DNA of 64,000 nt from Promethearchaeota archaeon Loki_b31 (GCA_005222975.1 NJBI01000003.1:1-64000); one strand, 5' to 3'; counted from the first letter of the stretch, positions 16,962-27,362 are shown. Notes: generated by a model not told the origin, from the letters alone. Numbers and translations are program-made.

Positions 16962-19862
16962 GTGGTAAAATTTATGTATAGACCCCAAGAAATCGAAAAG
17001 AAATGGCAGGAAAAATGGGAACAAGCCAAAATTTTCGAAGCAAATCCAAATCCGGAGAAAAAGAAGATTTTTATAACATCTCCTTACCCATACGCTTCTG
17101 GGCCTTCACATATAGGCCATGGAAGGAGTTTTGTAAATGGAGATATATTTGCTAGGTATTATCGAGCTAAAGGGTATAACGTACTATATCCTATGGCTTT
17201 TCACATCACAGGTACTCCTGTTTTAGCAATCTCTTCTTCTATTGAAAGAAAGGATAAAGAGACTATAGAAAGGATGAAGGATTATGTATCTTTACACACT
17301 AAAAGTCGAGAAAAGGTAGGGAAGATTGTAGAAAGTTTTGTAGATCCTTGGAATATTGTCAACTATTTTTCTAAAACAATAAAAACTGATTTCAAATCGA
17401 TAGGAATGAGTTTAGATTGGAGAAGGGAATTTACTACGGGTGACAAGTTATATAACAAGCTGATTGAGTGGCAATATTACAAATTATCTGAGTTAGGGTA
17501 CTTGGAAAAAGGCGAATATCCCATTCTTTATTGTACGCGATGCGAAAATGCTGTAGGAGAGGACGATATAACAAGAGGAGACGAACTTGATTTGAACATA
17601 AACGAATACATTTGCATAAAATTTCCGTTTGAAGACGCTTATTTAGTACCTTCTACCTTAAGACCAGAAACTATATATGGTGCGACTAATCTATGGATAA
17701 ACCCAAATGGAATGTATGTTTACGCTAAAATCAACGGAGAGAAGTGGATTATTTCTGAAGATGCAACCAATCTTTTAAAAAATCAAAATAAAAATGTTAC
17801 CATACTTAAAAAAATTAAGGGAATGGAACTTATTGGTAAAAAGGTTAAGGCCATAGATGGAATCAGAGAGCTTTTAATATTACCAGGATATTTCGTAGAT
17901 ACTTCAGTAGCTACGGGCGTGGTCTACTCTGTGCCTGCTCATGCTCCTTATGACTACACCGCTTTAATTGATTTACAGAAAAATCATGAAATAATTAAAA
18001 AATTTAAATTAAACAAAGAAGAAATTAGTCAAATTAAGCCAATTCAAATTATAGATTTAGAAAGTTTCGATGAGATTCCAGCAAAAATTTATTGTGAAAA
18101 ATTTGGAGTTCAATCTCAAGAAGATATAGAGAAATTAGATAACGCAACTTCTGAAAATTATAAAATTGAATATTATAACGGCACTTTAAATGAAAAATGT
18201 GGAAAATACGAAGGAAAGCAGGTAAAAGAGGTAGTAGAGAATGTTATTGCGGAATTAATTGAGAGAAATAAGGCAGACAAATTGTACCTCCCAATTACTA
18301 AAAATCTTAAATGCAAGTGTGGAGAGCAGGTGATCGTCTCAATTTTGAAAGATCAATGGTTTCTAAATTTCAATGCGGGAAATTGGAAGCAGAAAGCATT
18401 TGAGTGCCTAAATAAAATGGAAATTGTCCCTAAAAAATATAGAATGAATTTTGAACATATATTTAATTGGTTAGAAAAGAGACCTTGTGCTAGAAAAAGA
18501 GGTTTAGGTACGAAACTTCCATTTGATAAAGATTGGATTATTGAATCATTAAGCGACTCTACAATATACATGAGCTTCTATACTATATTACATTTAATAA
18601 AAAAGAATAATATCAAATCAGAACAGCTTACACCAGAATTTTTTGACTATGTTTATTTAGATAAAGTTGATATCGTAGACTTGTCAAAAAAGACTAGCGT
18701 TGATTCGAAAGTATTGAAGCAAATGCAAGACGAATTTTCCTATTGGTATCCCGTTGATCATCGACACACAGCTATAATGCACATTTCTAATCATTTGAGT
18801 TTCTATATTTTCCATCATGTGGCTACATTTCCGGAAAAACTGTGGCCAAGAATTATTTCCCTTATCGAACCCGTAATTATAGAAGGTCAGAAAATGGGAA
18901 AGTCAAAAGGGAACGTTATTTCACTAGCAAACATTCAAACGAATTATTCCGCTGATTTATTTAGGTTTTATATATCTCACAGCGCAGATTTTGGAATAAG
19001 TGTAGATTGGAGGGAAAAACAAATACATACCGTAAAAAATCATATAAATCGATTTTACTCCTTTATCACAAAAAATATCAACAAGATAAATGATTATGAC
19101 GGAAAAATTGAAAATTTAAACGCGAAATATTCTAAGATTATCTTATCAAAATGTATAAGAAAATTTGTTGAAGCAGAAAGTGGATTGAAGGAACTCAATT
19201 TAAGAAAATACCTTCAATTATCATTTTACGAGGTTTTTAACTTATTACAAGAATTTAATAAGTACTCTAAAGATGAAAACGATCTAATAGAAGTATATAA
19301 GATTGTATTTCCTGAGTGGATCCAAATTCTTTCTTTAGCCATGCCTCACTTATGTGAAGAACTATGGGAATTGATGGGAAATACAGAGTTTTTATCAGAG
19401 ACTATTTGGGGTGATTTTAGCAGAAAGCACATAAATAACGAGCTCGAAAGAGAGTTTGAATATATTTCTAGTATTGTTGACGATATTTTAAACATAAAAA
19501 AAATTGTGAAATCTGGCGATTCAAGTAATATTTATTTATACACGGCTCCTAAATGGAAATACGAGGTTTATGATGTAATTATTTTAAAGAAGGGAAATTT
19601 CAAAGAAATTATAGATGAGTGTAAGCTCGATAATGGCTTAATGAAAAACAAAAATTTAATTTCATATATCAAAAACCAAATAAAAGATAGAATCTGGGAA
19701 AAGGAATTGATTAAGTTAAATGAGGAGGAACTTTTAGAAGAATACAAAGACCACATTGAAAAAAGGATAAACAACATAATAATTATTAATTCAGAATACG
19801 ATCCAAAAAACCGGTTGATAAAAGCTGTTCCTTATAGAGCAGCAATTTATATAGAAAATTAA
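16962..19862 (+). CDS. leuS: Leucyl-tRNA synthetase, archaeal/eukaryal type
   Basis: 966 aa from GTG; ATG 16974 is an equally good start. Class Ia signature HIGH is at residues 50-53 (SGPSHIGHGR) and the KMSKS loop reads KMGKS at 644-648. The CP1 editing domain shows the threonine-rich TLRPETIYGATNLW and VVYSVPAHAPYDY with the editing Asp. The opening MYRPQEIEKKWQEKWEQAKI and the C-terminal extension (INNIIIINSEYDP) match archaeal LeuRS, not the bacterial form, where CP1 sits elsewhere. It charges tRNA-Leu and proofreads near-cognate amino acids. Monocistronic. Many archaea have one LeuRS; whether this is the only copy cannot be seen here. Confidence 0.93.
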   Translation: MVKFMYRPQEIEKKWQEKWEQAKIFEANPNPEKKKIFITSPYPYASGPSHIGHGRSFVNGDIFARYYRAKGYNVLYPMAFHITGTPVLAISSSIERKDKETIERMKDYVSLHTKSREKVGKIVESFVDPWNIVNYFSKTIKTDFKSIGMSLDWRREFTTGDKLYNKLIEWQYYKLSELGYLEKGEYPILYCTRCENAVGEDDITRGDELDLNINEYICIKFPFEDAYLVPSTLRPETIYGATNLWINPNGMYVYAKINGEKWIISEDATNLLKNQNKNVTILKKIKGMELIGKKVKAIDGIRELLILPGYFVDTSVATGVVYSVPAHAPYDYTALIDLQKNHEIIKKFKLNKEEISQIKPIQIIDLESFDEIPAKIYCEKFGVQSQEDIEKLDNATSENYKIEYYNGTLNEKCGKYEGKQVKEVVENVIAELIERNKADKLYLPITKNLKCKCGEQVIVSILKDQWFLNFNAGNWKQKAFECLNKMEIVPKKYRMNFEHIFNWLEKRPCARKRGLGTKLPFDKDWIIESLSDSTIYMSFYTILHLIKKNNIKSEQLTPEFFDYVYLDKVDIVDLSKKTSVDSKVLKQMQDEFSYWYPVDHRHTAIMHISNHLSFYIFHHVATFPEKLWPRIISLIEPVIIEGQKMGKSKGNVISLANIQTNYSADLFRFYISHSADFGISVDWREKQIHTVKNHINRFYSFITKNINKINDYDGKIENLNAKYSKIILSKCIRKFVEAESGLKELNLRKYLQLSFYEVFNLLQEFNKYSKDENDLIEVYKIVFPEWIQILSLAMPHLCEELWELMGNTEFLSETIWGDFSRKHINNELEREFEYISSIVDDILNIKKIVKSGDSSNIYLYTAPKWKYEVYDVIILKKGNFKEIIDECKLDNGLMKNKNLISYIKNQIKDRIWEKELIKLNEEELLEEYKDHIEKRINNIIIINSEYDPKNRLIKAVPYRAAIYIEN

Positions 19863-19981
19863 TATAACTAATTTTCCTTTTTTGAAAAATTAAATTATTT
19901 TAATTTAACAAAATTGTTAAATACTAATTTCTCTTAAACTATTATCTATAAACAAAATTTTAATAGAGGAATGAAAATAAA

Positions 19982-20581
19982 ATGAAAAAAAAAATTATTG
20001 TAGGTATTATTCTCCTCATAATTTGGGCTATATTTTATTGTTATGTAATCATTACTGGAGGTGTTGACATCAGTGTTAGTGTTTTGATTCATTATCTGGT
20101 TGGGATATTTGCAATTCCAGGTTATTTATGCCTGTATTATGGGCTTTCCTTACGAAATAGAGGTATTATGATATTTATTACAGGATTACTTTTAATCTTA
20201 CCTTGTGTAATATTCATCGCAATTTTACTAATTGACCCATTTTTAGCTTGGACAGATTTAATAATAGCTATATATACGATGTTTATTGTCATATGGATAC
20301 TATTTTTTATTCTTCCAAGCGTGTACATGATATCTTCTGGAAGGCTCCCGGATAACACAAAATACAATAAGAAAATACTGAGATATTATCTCGCTGCTAT
20401 AGGGACTATATTAGTGGGCATGTGGTTTTATCTGGGAATCTTTGGGTTGATTGCTGGATCGGCTGGTACGGATTTCAGGAGTTTCTTTTTCCAAAATATT
20501 TGGATTTCGATACTAATTGGCACTATCATAGGTCCAATTATTGTTTGTGTTGCATGGGAATTTCGTAGTTATCATTTTTAA
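19982..20581 (+). CDS. Hypothetical membrane protein with about six helices
   Basis: 199 aa, almost entirely hydrophobic, with segments at about 5-25, 33-57, 63-85, 91-115, 134-157 and 171-192. No charged catalytic motif or known family signature is visible. The longest loop (SSGRLPDNTKYNKKILRY) is polar and probably cytosolic by positive charge. It stands alone between leuS and a convergent radical SAM gene. Function unknown. Confidence 0.6.
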   Translation: MKKKIIVGIILLIIWAIFYCYVIITGGVDISVSVLIHYLVGIFAIPGYLCLYYGLSLRNRGIMIFITGLLLILPCVIFIAILLIDPFLAWTDLIIAIYTMFIVIWILFFILPSVYMISSGRLPDNTKYNKKILRYYLAAIGTILVGMWFYLGIFGLIAGSAGTDFRSFFFQNIWISILIGTIIGPIIVCVAWEFRSYHF

Positions 20582-20652
20582 TTTTGATTTAAATTAAGTA
20601 ATAAGTTAAATTATTATTTAATTTAAAAATTATTATAATTTAAACGAATTTT

Positions 20653-21561
20653 CTATATTTCTTCCAATCCATATACTTGCTTTGGAGTAAGATATTTAGG
20701 AAATTTATCTATTAAGGCTAAGCGTGTGAGAAAGCACAAATGACATTCATCTACATATGTATCTTTATGTTTAACTTCATATTCTTTTACTAATTGAGCA
20801 GGACCTCCTCGAATTAGAGGACCACATATAGGATGAGATTCTGCATGATAATTTTTTACCAATTCTGAAAGAGGGCTTTCCCAAAAATTACCTATACTTA
20901 AACCTTGACAAATTTGGGCGTTACCAAATGGATCAACATGTATTCTTCCAAGGCCCTCTAAATCTTCATAAGGACATTCGACCATTTCATTCCACGATCT
21001 TTGAGGTAAATTTTCAGTCAAAGTTTCAACAGCTCTTCCTCTGAACATAACACCACCACCTATTATTTGTTTTCCTTTTTCGTGCTCTTTTTCATTTCCC
21101 TTCTCAACTGTAGGTTCATTGATACTGATTGAAGATGTAGGAAGGTTTAATTTATCTGCTGCGCTTCTTGCTACTTTGGATAAGTTATCATCTTTATTTT
21201 CAAAATGAAATTCATCGTCACTTACAGTAAAATCCTTTACGCCTAAATCAGTAAGGGATTTAAGCCACACTTCTGCATCCTCAGTACAAGTTGCCCAATA
21301 AGAATTAGTTACAATTCCAATTTTAAATCCTTTTTTATTAGCGAGTTTAATCCCTTCAAGCATTATAGGATAAAACAGAAAAGGCTCTCCACCTTCAAAA
21401 TAAATCCATTCTATCGTGCCGATTTTAACAGATTCATCAAGAACTGCTCTAATTTGCTCTAAAGTGAAAGTTCCTTTAGAATGAGGGCTACAATACAAAA
21501 AGCAATGATCACATTCATAATTACATGTATAAGTTAGGAGAAAGTGAATACCATTTAGCAT
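20653..21561 (-). CDS. Radical SAM protein
   Basis: 302 aa. The [4Fe-4S]-SAM motif CxxxCxxC is near the N-terminus (TYTCNYECDHCFLYC), followed by YFEGGEPFLFYPIMLE (GGEP motif that binds SAM) and KIGIVTNSYW. The C-terminal third contains further cysteines (VECPYEDL, AQICQGLS, ICGPLIR, VDECHLCFL), suggesting a SPASM-like auxiliary cluster region, although the spacing is not canonical. Such enzymes modify peptides, cofactors or other substrates by radical chemistry. No precursor peptide gene is visible next to it, so the substrate is unknown. Confidence 0.82.
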   Translation of the reverse strand: MLNGIHFLLTYTCNYECDHCFLYCSPHSKGTFTLEQIRAVLDESVKIGTIEWIYFEGGEPFLFYPIMLEGIKLANKKGFKIGIVTNSYWATCTEDAEVWLKSLTDLGVKDFTVSDDEFHFENKDDNLSKVARSAADKLNLPTSSISINEPTVEKGNEKEHEKGKQIIGGGVMFRGRAVETLTENLPQRSWNEMVECPYEDLEGLGRIHVDPFGNAQICQGLSIGNFWESPLSELVKNYHAESHPICGPLIRGGPAQLVKEYEVKHKDTYVDECHLCFLTRLALIDKFPKYLTPKQVYGLEEI

Positions 21562-21678
21562 GCTAGTTTCCCTTTAATTAAGATTTTGAGTAAATATCCA
21601 ATTTTACTTAGTATTAAAATAAAGTTAATTAATAAAAATACATTAGATTCTATAAAATTTCATAAGAAGTGAAGATTA

Positions 21679-23025
21679 ATGGCAGACCTAGTAAGTATGT
21701 ATGAAAAATATTTTAAAGACCCAAAACGGGAACCCGTCTTAGTTGATTACGTGCGAACGCCAATAGGGCGGAGAAAAGGAACTATAGGCCGTCATAGAGG
21801 CGATGATTTAGTTGTACATTGTTATCACACCATTCTAAATCGTATCGATTTTGACGTAAATATAATTGGGGATTCAATTATATCTTGCAATAGTCAAATT
21901 GGAGATTGTGCCTTGGATATTGGAAGAACTGCTGCTTTAGCTGCTCATCTACCAGTAAAAGTGCCCGGAATGACAATCAATCGTCAATGTGCTAGCGGTG
22001 CTCAATCAGTTATGTCTGCTTGGCAGGCGATTGCCTCAGGGATACACGATTGCGTTATTTGTGGGGGTGTTGAGGTGCAAAACCGATATCCAATTATGTC
22101 TGACGCTATTATTTTTGATAAGGAACAAAATAAAACAGTAATGATAGCGCCAAATAAGAAGATTTTAACTAACCCCGAAGTAGCTGAGAAGTTAAAAGAA
22201 TATAAAACTTCATTTGCGGGCCAGATTAATTCTGCCCACGATTTAGGATTCCATTGGATGAAAAAATCTGGAAAAACTTTGGAAGAATTTAGACTTGAAT
22301 TAGATAGTCTATCTTTTGCCTCACATAAAAAAGCTCTTACTACTTGGGATGAAAGAGGAAAAGAAATTGAGCCGATTTGGTGTCCCAAGCTTGACGAAAA
22401 TGGAAAACACATATTAGACGAAAAAAACGAAGTTGCTGAAGATCCAAGTTTATCCGTATTGACCAAGAAAGACGAAGCGCCACGCCCAAATTCCACCATG
22501 GAAAAATTAGCAACTTTAAGAACGATAATCGGAAGAAAAAGCAAAGCCTTTTTAACCGCAGGTAATAGTTGCCCAACTAGCGATGGTGCGGCGGTACAAC
22601 TGTGGATGACGCGTGAATTAGCCGAAGAATCTGGATTAAATATTAGGGCTACAATCGTAAATTATTTTGTGCTTGGAACCGATCCTATTTTACAACTAAC
22701 AGGGCCAATAGATGCCATGCCTGAAGTTTTGAAAAGAGCAAACATGACCTTTGATGATATGAGTTTTATAGAAATCAACGAAGCCTTTAGCCCTGTAATT
22801 TATGCAAGTTGTTATGAACTTGGGTTAGATTGGAAAGACCCTCGATTTAATCCCTGGGGAGGCGCGATTGCATTAGGGCATCCTACAGGAGCGACGGGTA
22901 CAAGATTAATTGGTACAAACATTCATCAATTAGAGCAGTCTGGAAAAGAATTTGCCATTAGTTCAATGTGTGTTGGTCTCGGAATGGGTGCCGCAACCAT
23001 CGTAAGAAATGAGCATCCTAAATAA
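21679..23025 (+). CDS. Thiolase (acetyl-CoA acyltransferase)
   Basis: 448 aa, slightly longer than the usual 390-400. Nucleophilic Cys104 in NRQCASGAQSVMSAWQAIAS, then the NEAFSP motif (EINEAFSPVI), the GHPTGATGTRL histidine loop and the CVGLGMGAA loop with the second Cys are all present, so it should be active. It cleaves 3-ketoacyl-CoA with CoA, or runs in reverse to condense. A region of about 60 extra residues (about 220-280) is inserted before STMEKLATLR. The next gene on the strand is another thiolase-fold protein; the two may form one transcription unit interrupted by a T-run. Confidence 0.88.
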   Translation: MADLVSMYEKYFKDPKREPVLVDYVRTPIGRRKGTIGRHRGDDLVVHCYHTILNRIDFDVNIIGDSIISCNSQIGDCALDIGRTAALAAHLPVKVPGMTINRQCASGAQSVMSAWQAIASGIHDCVICGGVEVQNRYPIMSDAIIFDKEQNKTVMIAPNKKILTNPEVAEKLKEYKTSFAGQINSAHDLGFHWMKKSGKTLEEFRLELDSLSFASHKKALTTWDERGKEIEPIWCPKLDENGKHILDEKNEVAEDPSLSVLTKKDEAPRPNSTMEKLATLRTIIGRKSKAFLTAGNSCPTSDGAAVQLWMTRELAEESGLNIRATIVNYFVLGTDPILQLTGPIDAMPEVLKRANMTFDDMSFIEINEAFSPVIYASCYELGLDWKDPRFNPWGGAIALGHPTGATGTRLIGTNIHQLEQSGKEFAISSMCVGLGMGAATIVRNEHPK

Positions 23026-23040
23026 AAATTTATATTGCTA

Positions 23041-23059
23041 TTTTTTTTTATTTTATTTT
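23041..23059 (+). terminator. T-rich terminator after the first thiolase gene
   Basis: Nine consecutive Ts followed by T4 and T4 runs begin 16 nt after the stop codon, the archaeal type of terminator. Confidence 0.45.
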
Positions 23060-23138
23060 AATAAATTTCACTAGTATTAAACTTATTATTTAATAAAAGC
23101 AAAATGTATCATAATTCATCTTAAATGTAAAAAAAAAT

Positions 23139-24371
23139 ATGTTAACTATGAACAATGTAGCGATAATAGGAGTAGGCCACACAAAATTCGGAAGATTAAT
23201 AGACAAGGGTTTAATGGATTTACTCTGTGAAGCATCGTTAGAAGCGCTCGATAACTCAAATACGAGTGAAAAAGATTTTAATTCCGTTTATGTGGGTGCG
23301 ATGAGCCCAGGACAATTTAATCAGATTTCTGGCGTTGCGAGTGCTCTTGTAGACAGGATAAGCCTATTACCCGCTGCAGCCGATCATATAAAGAACGGTC
23401 CTGCGAGTGGAGGGTCTGCTGTAAAAGCTGGTTTTCAAGCAATTGCTTCTGGTATGAGTGATTTAGTTTTAGTTGTTGGGGGTGAGAAGATGACGCATAT
23501 TACTACGCCAGGAGCAATAACTACTAATGTAGCAACTATAACTCATCACGAAGCAGAAAGACGCCATGGTGTTTCACTCCCTTCTCTTGCTGGCTTATTA
23601 ACGCGAACATACCTCGAGAAGTATAACGCTAAATTGGAATGGCTTTCAGATATCGCAATTAAGAACCATAAAAATGGTGCTTTAAACCCTGTAGCACATT
23701 TTCAAAAAACTATAGACGAGTTCATGGAGAGTGCTATTCGAAAAGGAAAGGGAAATTGGGATAATATTTATGATTACCTTAAGAACGATAAGACAAACCC
23801 AATAATCGCTGATCCACTAAGACTTTTTCATATTTGCCCTATTTCAGATGGAGCAGCTGCCTTAGTATTATGTAAAGTAGAAATTGCAAAGCAATATTGC
23901 GACACTCCTATTCTGATTACTGGTATAGGTCAAGCAACTGATACACACATAGTTCACGAAAGAGAAGACCTTACCGTATTGAAAGCTTTGAGAATTTGTT
24001 CTGATCAGGCTTATAAAATGGCTAAAAAGTCTCCAGAGGATATTGATGTTGCTGAGCTTCACGATGCTTTCGAGATTCTTGAAGCTGTGGAAAGCGAAGA
24101 CATTGGCTTTTTTAAAAAAGGGGAAGGCGCTAAAGCAGCACACGATGGTTTGACTGAAATTGGCGGAAAAATTCCAATAAATCCTTCTGGTGGCTTAAAA
24201 GCAAGAGGACATCCACTTGGTGCTACCGGCGTTGCTCAAGTAGTTGAATTAGTTTGGCAATTAAGAGGTGAAGCTGGAAAAAGACAAGTCGCAGGTGCTG
24301 AAACAGGAATTACCTGTAATTTCGGAGGATTTGGGAATAACATTATTTCAATCTTGGTAGAAAGAATGTGA
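23139..24371 (+). CDS. SCP2-type thiolase-fold protein lacking the usual nucleophilic cysteine
   Basis: 410 aa starting at ATG 23139, or at ATG 23148 (MNNVAIIGVGHTKFGRLIDK). It has the opening and overall layout of the archaeal/SCP-x thiolase group: VAIIGVGHTKFG, EALDNSN, LHDAFEI, NPSGGLKARGHPLGATG and a late TCNFGGFGNN with the second Cys and Gly-rich loop. The place where the nucleophile normally stands reads KNGPASGGSAVKA (about 86-98), with no cysteine. Some SCP2-thiolase relatives lack this Cys, so the protein may be a ketoacyl-CoA-binding or non-cleaving partner. In archaea such proteins often pair with DUF35 proteins; the only DUF35 gene here is at 31460. Confidence 0.82.
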   Translation: MLTMNNVAIIGVGHTKFGRLIDKGLMDLLCEASLEALDNSNTSEKDFNSVYVGAMSPGQFNQISGVASALVDRISLLPAAADHIKNGPASGGSAVKAGFQAIASGMSDLVLVVGGEKMTHITTPGAITTNVATITHHEAERRHGVSLPSLAGLLTRTYLEKYNAKLEWLSDIAIKNHKNGALNPVAHFQKTIDEFMESAIRKGKGNWDNIYDYLKNDKTNPIIADPLRLFHICPISDGAAALVLCKVEIAKQYCDTPILITGIGQATDTHIVHEREDLTVLKALRICSDQAYKMAKKSPEDIDVAELHDAFEILEAVESEDIGFFKKGEGAKAAHDGLTEIGGKIPINPSGGLKARGHPLGATGVAQVVELVWQLRGEAGKRQVAGAETGITCNFGGFGNNIISILVERM

Positions 24372-24633
24372 TTTTTTGTTAAAATATGAAGTCGTCAATT
24401 ACTATACTATCTGTTTTAACGAAATAAATCTTAGACTCAATTCTAATTTATTAGCTTTATAACAATGGATATTATCCACGGTTAAACCAATATTAAAAAA
24501 CATTCTTTTTATCTATTCTATTTTGTTTTAGATTTGATATTTAATTTTGTATTCAAGATTCATAGAAACTAAAATTTTAAATTAAAATAAATCTAATCTT
24601 AATTTAATAATTTGAAATCTACTTGAAAAATTG

Positions 24634-25188
24634 ATGAAAGAATCTCAAAAATTCAGATTTAAGGTTATTGTTATAGGGGATGGTACCGTAGGAAAAACTT
24701 CCTTGATTAAGAAATTCACGAAAGGTTCATTTCAAAAAGAGTATATTAAGACTTTAGGTGCGCAATTTTCTAAGTTCGAGGCAGAAATTAGTGGAGATCC
24801 TATTAAATTAGTATTTTGGGATATAGCTGGCCAAGATGTTTTCAGTTTTTTACATCCTACTTTTTATAGGGAAAGTTTCGCAGCAATTATTGTGTATAGT
24901 CTCGAAGAAAATAATGTAGGCAAACGAAGCTTTGAACATATTACAGATTGGCATGAAGATATAAAAAAATACTGCGGAGATATTCCTATTGTTATGTTTG
25001 CGAATAAGGTCGATTTAATTGAGGAAAACAATTTGGATAAAATGGACATTCAAGAGGTTGTAAAAGAAAGAGATTTTCTCGGATATTACTTAACATCAGC
25101 AAAAACAGGGCAAGGAGTTCACGAGGCTTTCAATGTTATCATTAATGAACTACATTCTAAATATAAAGCATTATCTTCAGAATTATAA
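24634..25188 (+). CDS. Ras/Rab-like small GTPase 1
   Basis: 184 aa from ATG 24634 (a TTG precedes it). All G boxes are present: GDGTVGKTS (G1, residues 15-23), Thr40 in YIKTLGAQF (G2), WDIAGQD (G3, 62-68), NKVD (G4), TSAKTGQG (G5). This is the Rab/Ras-like core seen in large numbers in Asgard archaea. No C-terminal cysteine motif for lipid attachment is present, so membrane recruitment must be indirect. The gene faces the winged-helix/TPR protein at 25219-27126 tail to tail. It is a close paralogue of 30856-31404. Confidence 0.93.
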   Translation: MKESQKFRFKVIVIGDGTVGKTSLIKKFTKGSFQKEYIKTLGAQFSKFEAEISGDPIKLVFWDIAGQDVFSFLHPTFYRESFAAIIVYSLEENNVGKRSFEHITDWHEDIKKYCGDIPIVMFANKVDLIEENNLDKMDIQEVVKERDFLGYYLTSAKTGQGVHEAFNVIINELHSKYKALSSEL

Positions 25189-25218
25189 TTTTTTTATTAA
25201 TTATTAAATAAAGAGAAC

Positions 25219-27126
25219 TTACTTCATCTCAGCAAGAAAGAGATCTGCGATTATAAGCCATTTTTGTTTTGTATCGGGATCAATTGAGCTTTTATTTACA
25301 ATATCTTTCCCTTTTTTAAGATTTTTAACTGCTAAATCATGGTTTCCAAGCGCTTTATAACAAATTCCCATTTTAATATATGTTTGGTAAATATACCACT
25401 CATCGCTGCTCATTACAAGTGCTTTTAAGAATCTTTTTACAGCTTCTTCATATTCTTCAGAATGCATTAAAATTTCTCCGTAATTGTCATGATAAATTCC
25501 TATATCTGGTTCACCCTCTATAAGTTTTTGAATAATTTCTAAGGATTCATCTTTTTTATCCATGTATTGGAACCAATAAGCCTTATAGCTAAGAAGTTCC
25601 TTATTTTTTGGATACTTTTTAAGTAAATCTTCGATAATATCTAATCCTGCTCTTAGATTCCTCTTTCTTTTAAGAATAGATGCCTTTTTCATCATAATAT
25701 CTATTTCATCTTCAGGAAACGCTTTTAACGTATTATCTAATACCCTTAATACTTCATTATATTGGTTAAAGTAAATTAAAATTTTAATTTTTGATTTATA
25801 TAAATCAATATTCATAGGATTTAACTCAATTTCCCTATCAATTTCTTTAACTTCTTCTTCATATTGACTTTTTAAATCTTCAGAAATTGGGGAATCAAAA
25901 ATTTCTGCCAAATCCTGCCAAATTAATCCTTCTAATTTATCATAAGTATCTTTTAACTCCCTTTTAGTCTTAAACTTATATGCTAAATATTTAATATATC
26001 CCGGTAACAATTCTCGTAATGATTCTTTAAAATCTTTATTGAATAAGAAAATACATATCTCATCTAAAATCTGATTTATAATAGAATTACTATCGTATTT
26101 GGTCAGGTCATCATCCGGTTTCGAAAAGAGTTTATTTAAATATGTAAATTTGTTAATATAGTTTTCTGTAATAACCTGAAACATTCTTTCCAATTTTCCA
26201 TCCGATTGAAAGTAATAAACTCCACCTGAAGGGCCTGTTAATTTAAAAAATTTGAATGGATATATTTTACCTTCAGAAATTTCATCAATATAATAATCAA
26301 GAGTAATTTTTTTAATTTTATACTTTTTTGAGAAATTTTCAGGCGATATGAAGTTAGGATATTGCTCTGGATGATTAATTGAAATAAAAAGTAAGATTTT
26401 GTAGAAAACTTCCTCATCTTTTAATAATGGTTTTACTTTTTCATAATCTAATTTTAGAATATTAGTAAGAAATCTAAATTGTATATCTTCATCTTTAATA
26501 TTGTAATTCTCAAAAAATTGGATGGTTTTATTAGTAATCTCTTCAATTCGTTTACCCTCCTCTTCTAAAATAGTTTGTCTATCTAAATCATAATTTTGAA
26601 GCATCCTTGAATATTCTGATTTACCTGCTCGGGTAATTACATATTTTCCATCCTCTTTTATTACAAAACCCCTTTCGATTAATAAACTCAAATTTTTTGA
26701 CAATGAAGATTGATTTATGGACAATGGTTCTTCAAGGAAATCAGACCTTTTGCAATAATTATTATTGTAAACCATCCATAGAATCCAATGGGAATAATTC
26801 CTACCGCTTTTTAAAATGATTTTAGGCGGATAACTCAACTTTCGTTCCTTTTTTCCTATTTGGGATAAGTCATTAAATTTCTTTTTCCCTTTTGGAGTTA
26901 TTCTATATTGTCCTCTTGCAAACTTCTCAATAAATCCTTTAAAAATTAATTTTGTGAAATGACGTGATAATGTAGAAATGGGAATTTCAATTGGTTGTTG
27001 CTCAAAATTAGACCATTCACAACTTTCATTATTTGCCAGCATCCAAAGAATTATATGGTCATAATTCTTTCTTTGCAGTTTCGAGGGGTTAAGAATCTCA
27101 TCAGAGGGGTAATTTAGTTTTCCCAT
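25219..27126 (-). CDS. Winged-helix and TPR repeat protein
   Basis: 635 aa. The N-terminus has two winged-helix-like domains of matching pattern: about 8-78 (ILWMLANNESCEWSNFEQQP, then GQYRITPKGKKKF) and about 95-170 (ILWMVYNNNYCKRSDFLEEP, then GKYVITRAGKSEY), an internal duplication. A middle region of ~240 residues is unrecognised. The C-terminal ~220 residues are TPR-like helical pairs (VLDNTLKAFPEDEIDIMMKK, YEEAVKRFLKALVMSSDEWY, MGICYKALGNHDLAVKNLKK). It may be a transcription regulator that uses TPRs to bind a partner, possibly the adjacent GTPase. That link is inferred from position only. Confidence 0.72.
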   Translation of the reverse strand: MGKLNYPSDEILNPSKLQRKNYDHIILWMLANNESCEWSNFEQQPIEIPISTLSRHFTKLIFKGFIEKFARGQYRITPKGKKKFNDLSQIGKKERKLSYPPKIILKSGRNYSHWILWMVYNNNYCKRSDFLEEPLSINQSSLSKNLSLLIERGFVIKEDGKYVITRAGKSEYSRMLQNYDLDRQTILEEEGKRIEEITNKTIQFFENYNIKDEDIQFRFLTNILKLDYEKVKPLLKDEEVFYKILLFISINHPEQYPNFISPENFSKKYKIKKITLDYYIDEISEGKIYPFKFFKLTGPSGGVYYFQSDGKLERMFQVITENYINKFTYLNKLFSKPDDDLTKYDSNSIINQILDEICIFLFNKDFKESLRELLPGYIKYLAYKFKTKRELKDTYDKLEGLIWQDLAEIFDSPISEDLKSQYEEEVKEIDREIELNPMNIDLYKSKIKILIYFNQYNEVLRVLDNTLKAFPEDEIDIMMKKASILKRKRNLRAGLDIIEDLLKKYPKNKELLSYKAYWFQYMDKKDESLEIIQKLIEGEPDIGIYHDNYGEILMHSEEYEEAVKRFLKALVMSSDEWYIYQTYIKMGICYKALGNHDLAVKNLKKGKDIVNKSSIDPDTKQKWLIIADLFLAEMK

Positions 27127-27280
27127 TTTCTAAATAAATAAAATGTTATTTTCGATACGTATAAATTGGGAACATTTCTATTTATACCTATTTTTCAAAA
27201 CTTCCACATATTTTCGGAATTTTCAAGGAATTGCCGAAAGTGGAACTATATATGGATAGATATCTACATTTTTCATTGAT

Positions 27281-27293
27281 CATCATTTTGATG
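27281..27293. promoter_or_regulatory. 13-bp palindrome upstream of the secreted-protein gene
   Basis: CATCATTTTGATG, 70 bp before the GTG at 27363. Nearly the same palindrome recurs at 28106-28118, before the next gene, and both are followed by similar A-rich sequence. Likely a shared operator, although a role in RNA is possible. Confidence 0.45.
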
Positions 27294-27362
27294 ATAAAAC
27301 TAGAATAAAAAATTAAAAAAAAAGAGTTGAATAAAAAAGGAATATTTGAGGTGTAAATCATA

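Noticed and set aside
22002..22544. 180-aa minus-strand ORF inside the thiolase gene
   Set aside because: It is a shadow of the thiolase coding frame; its translation has no domain pattern.
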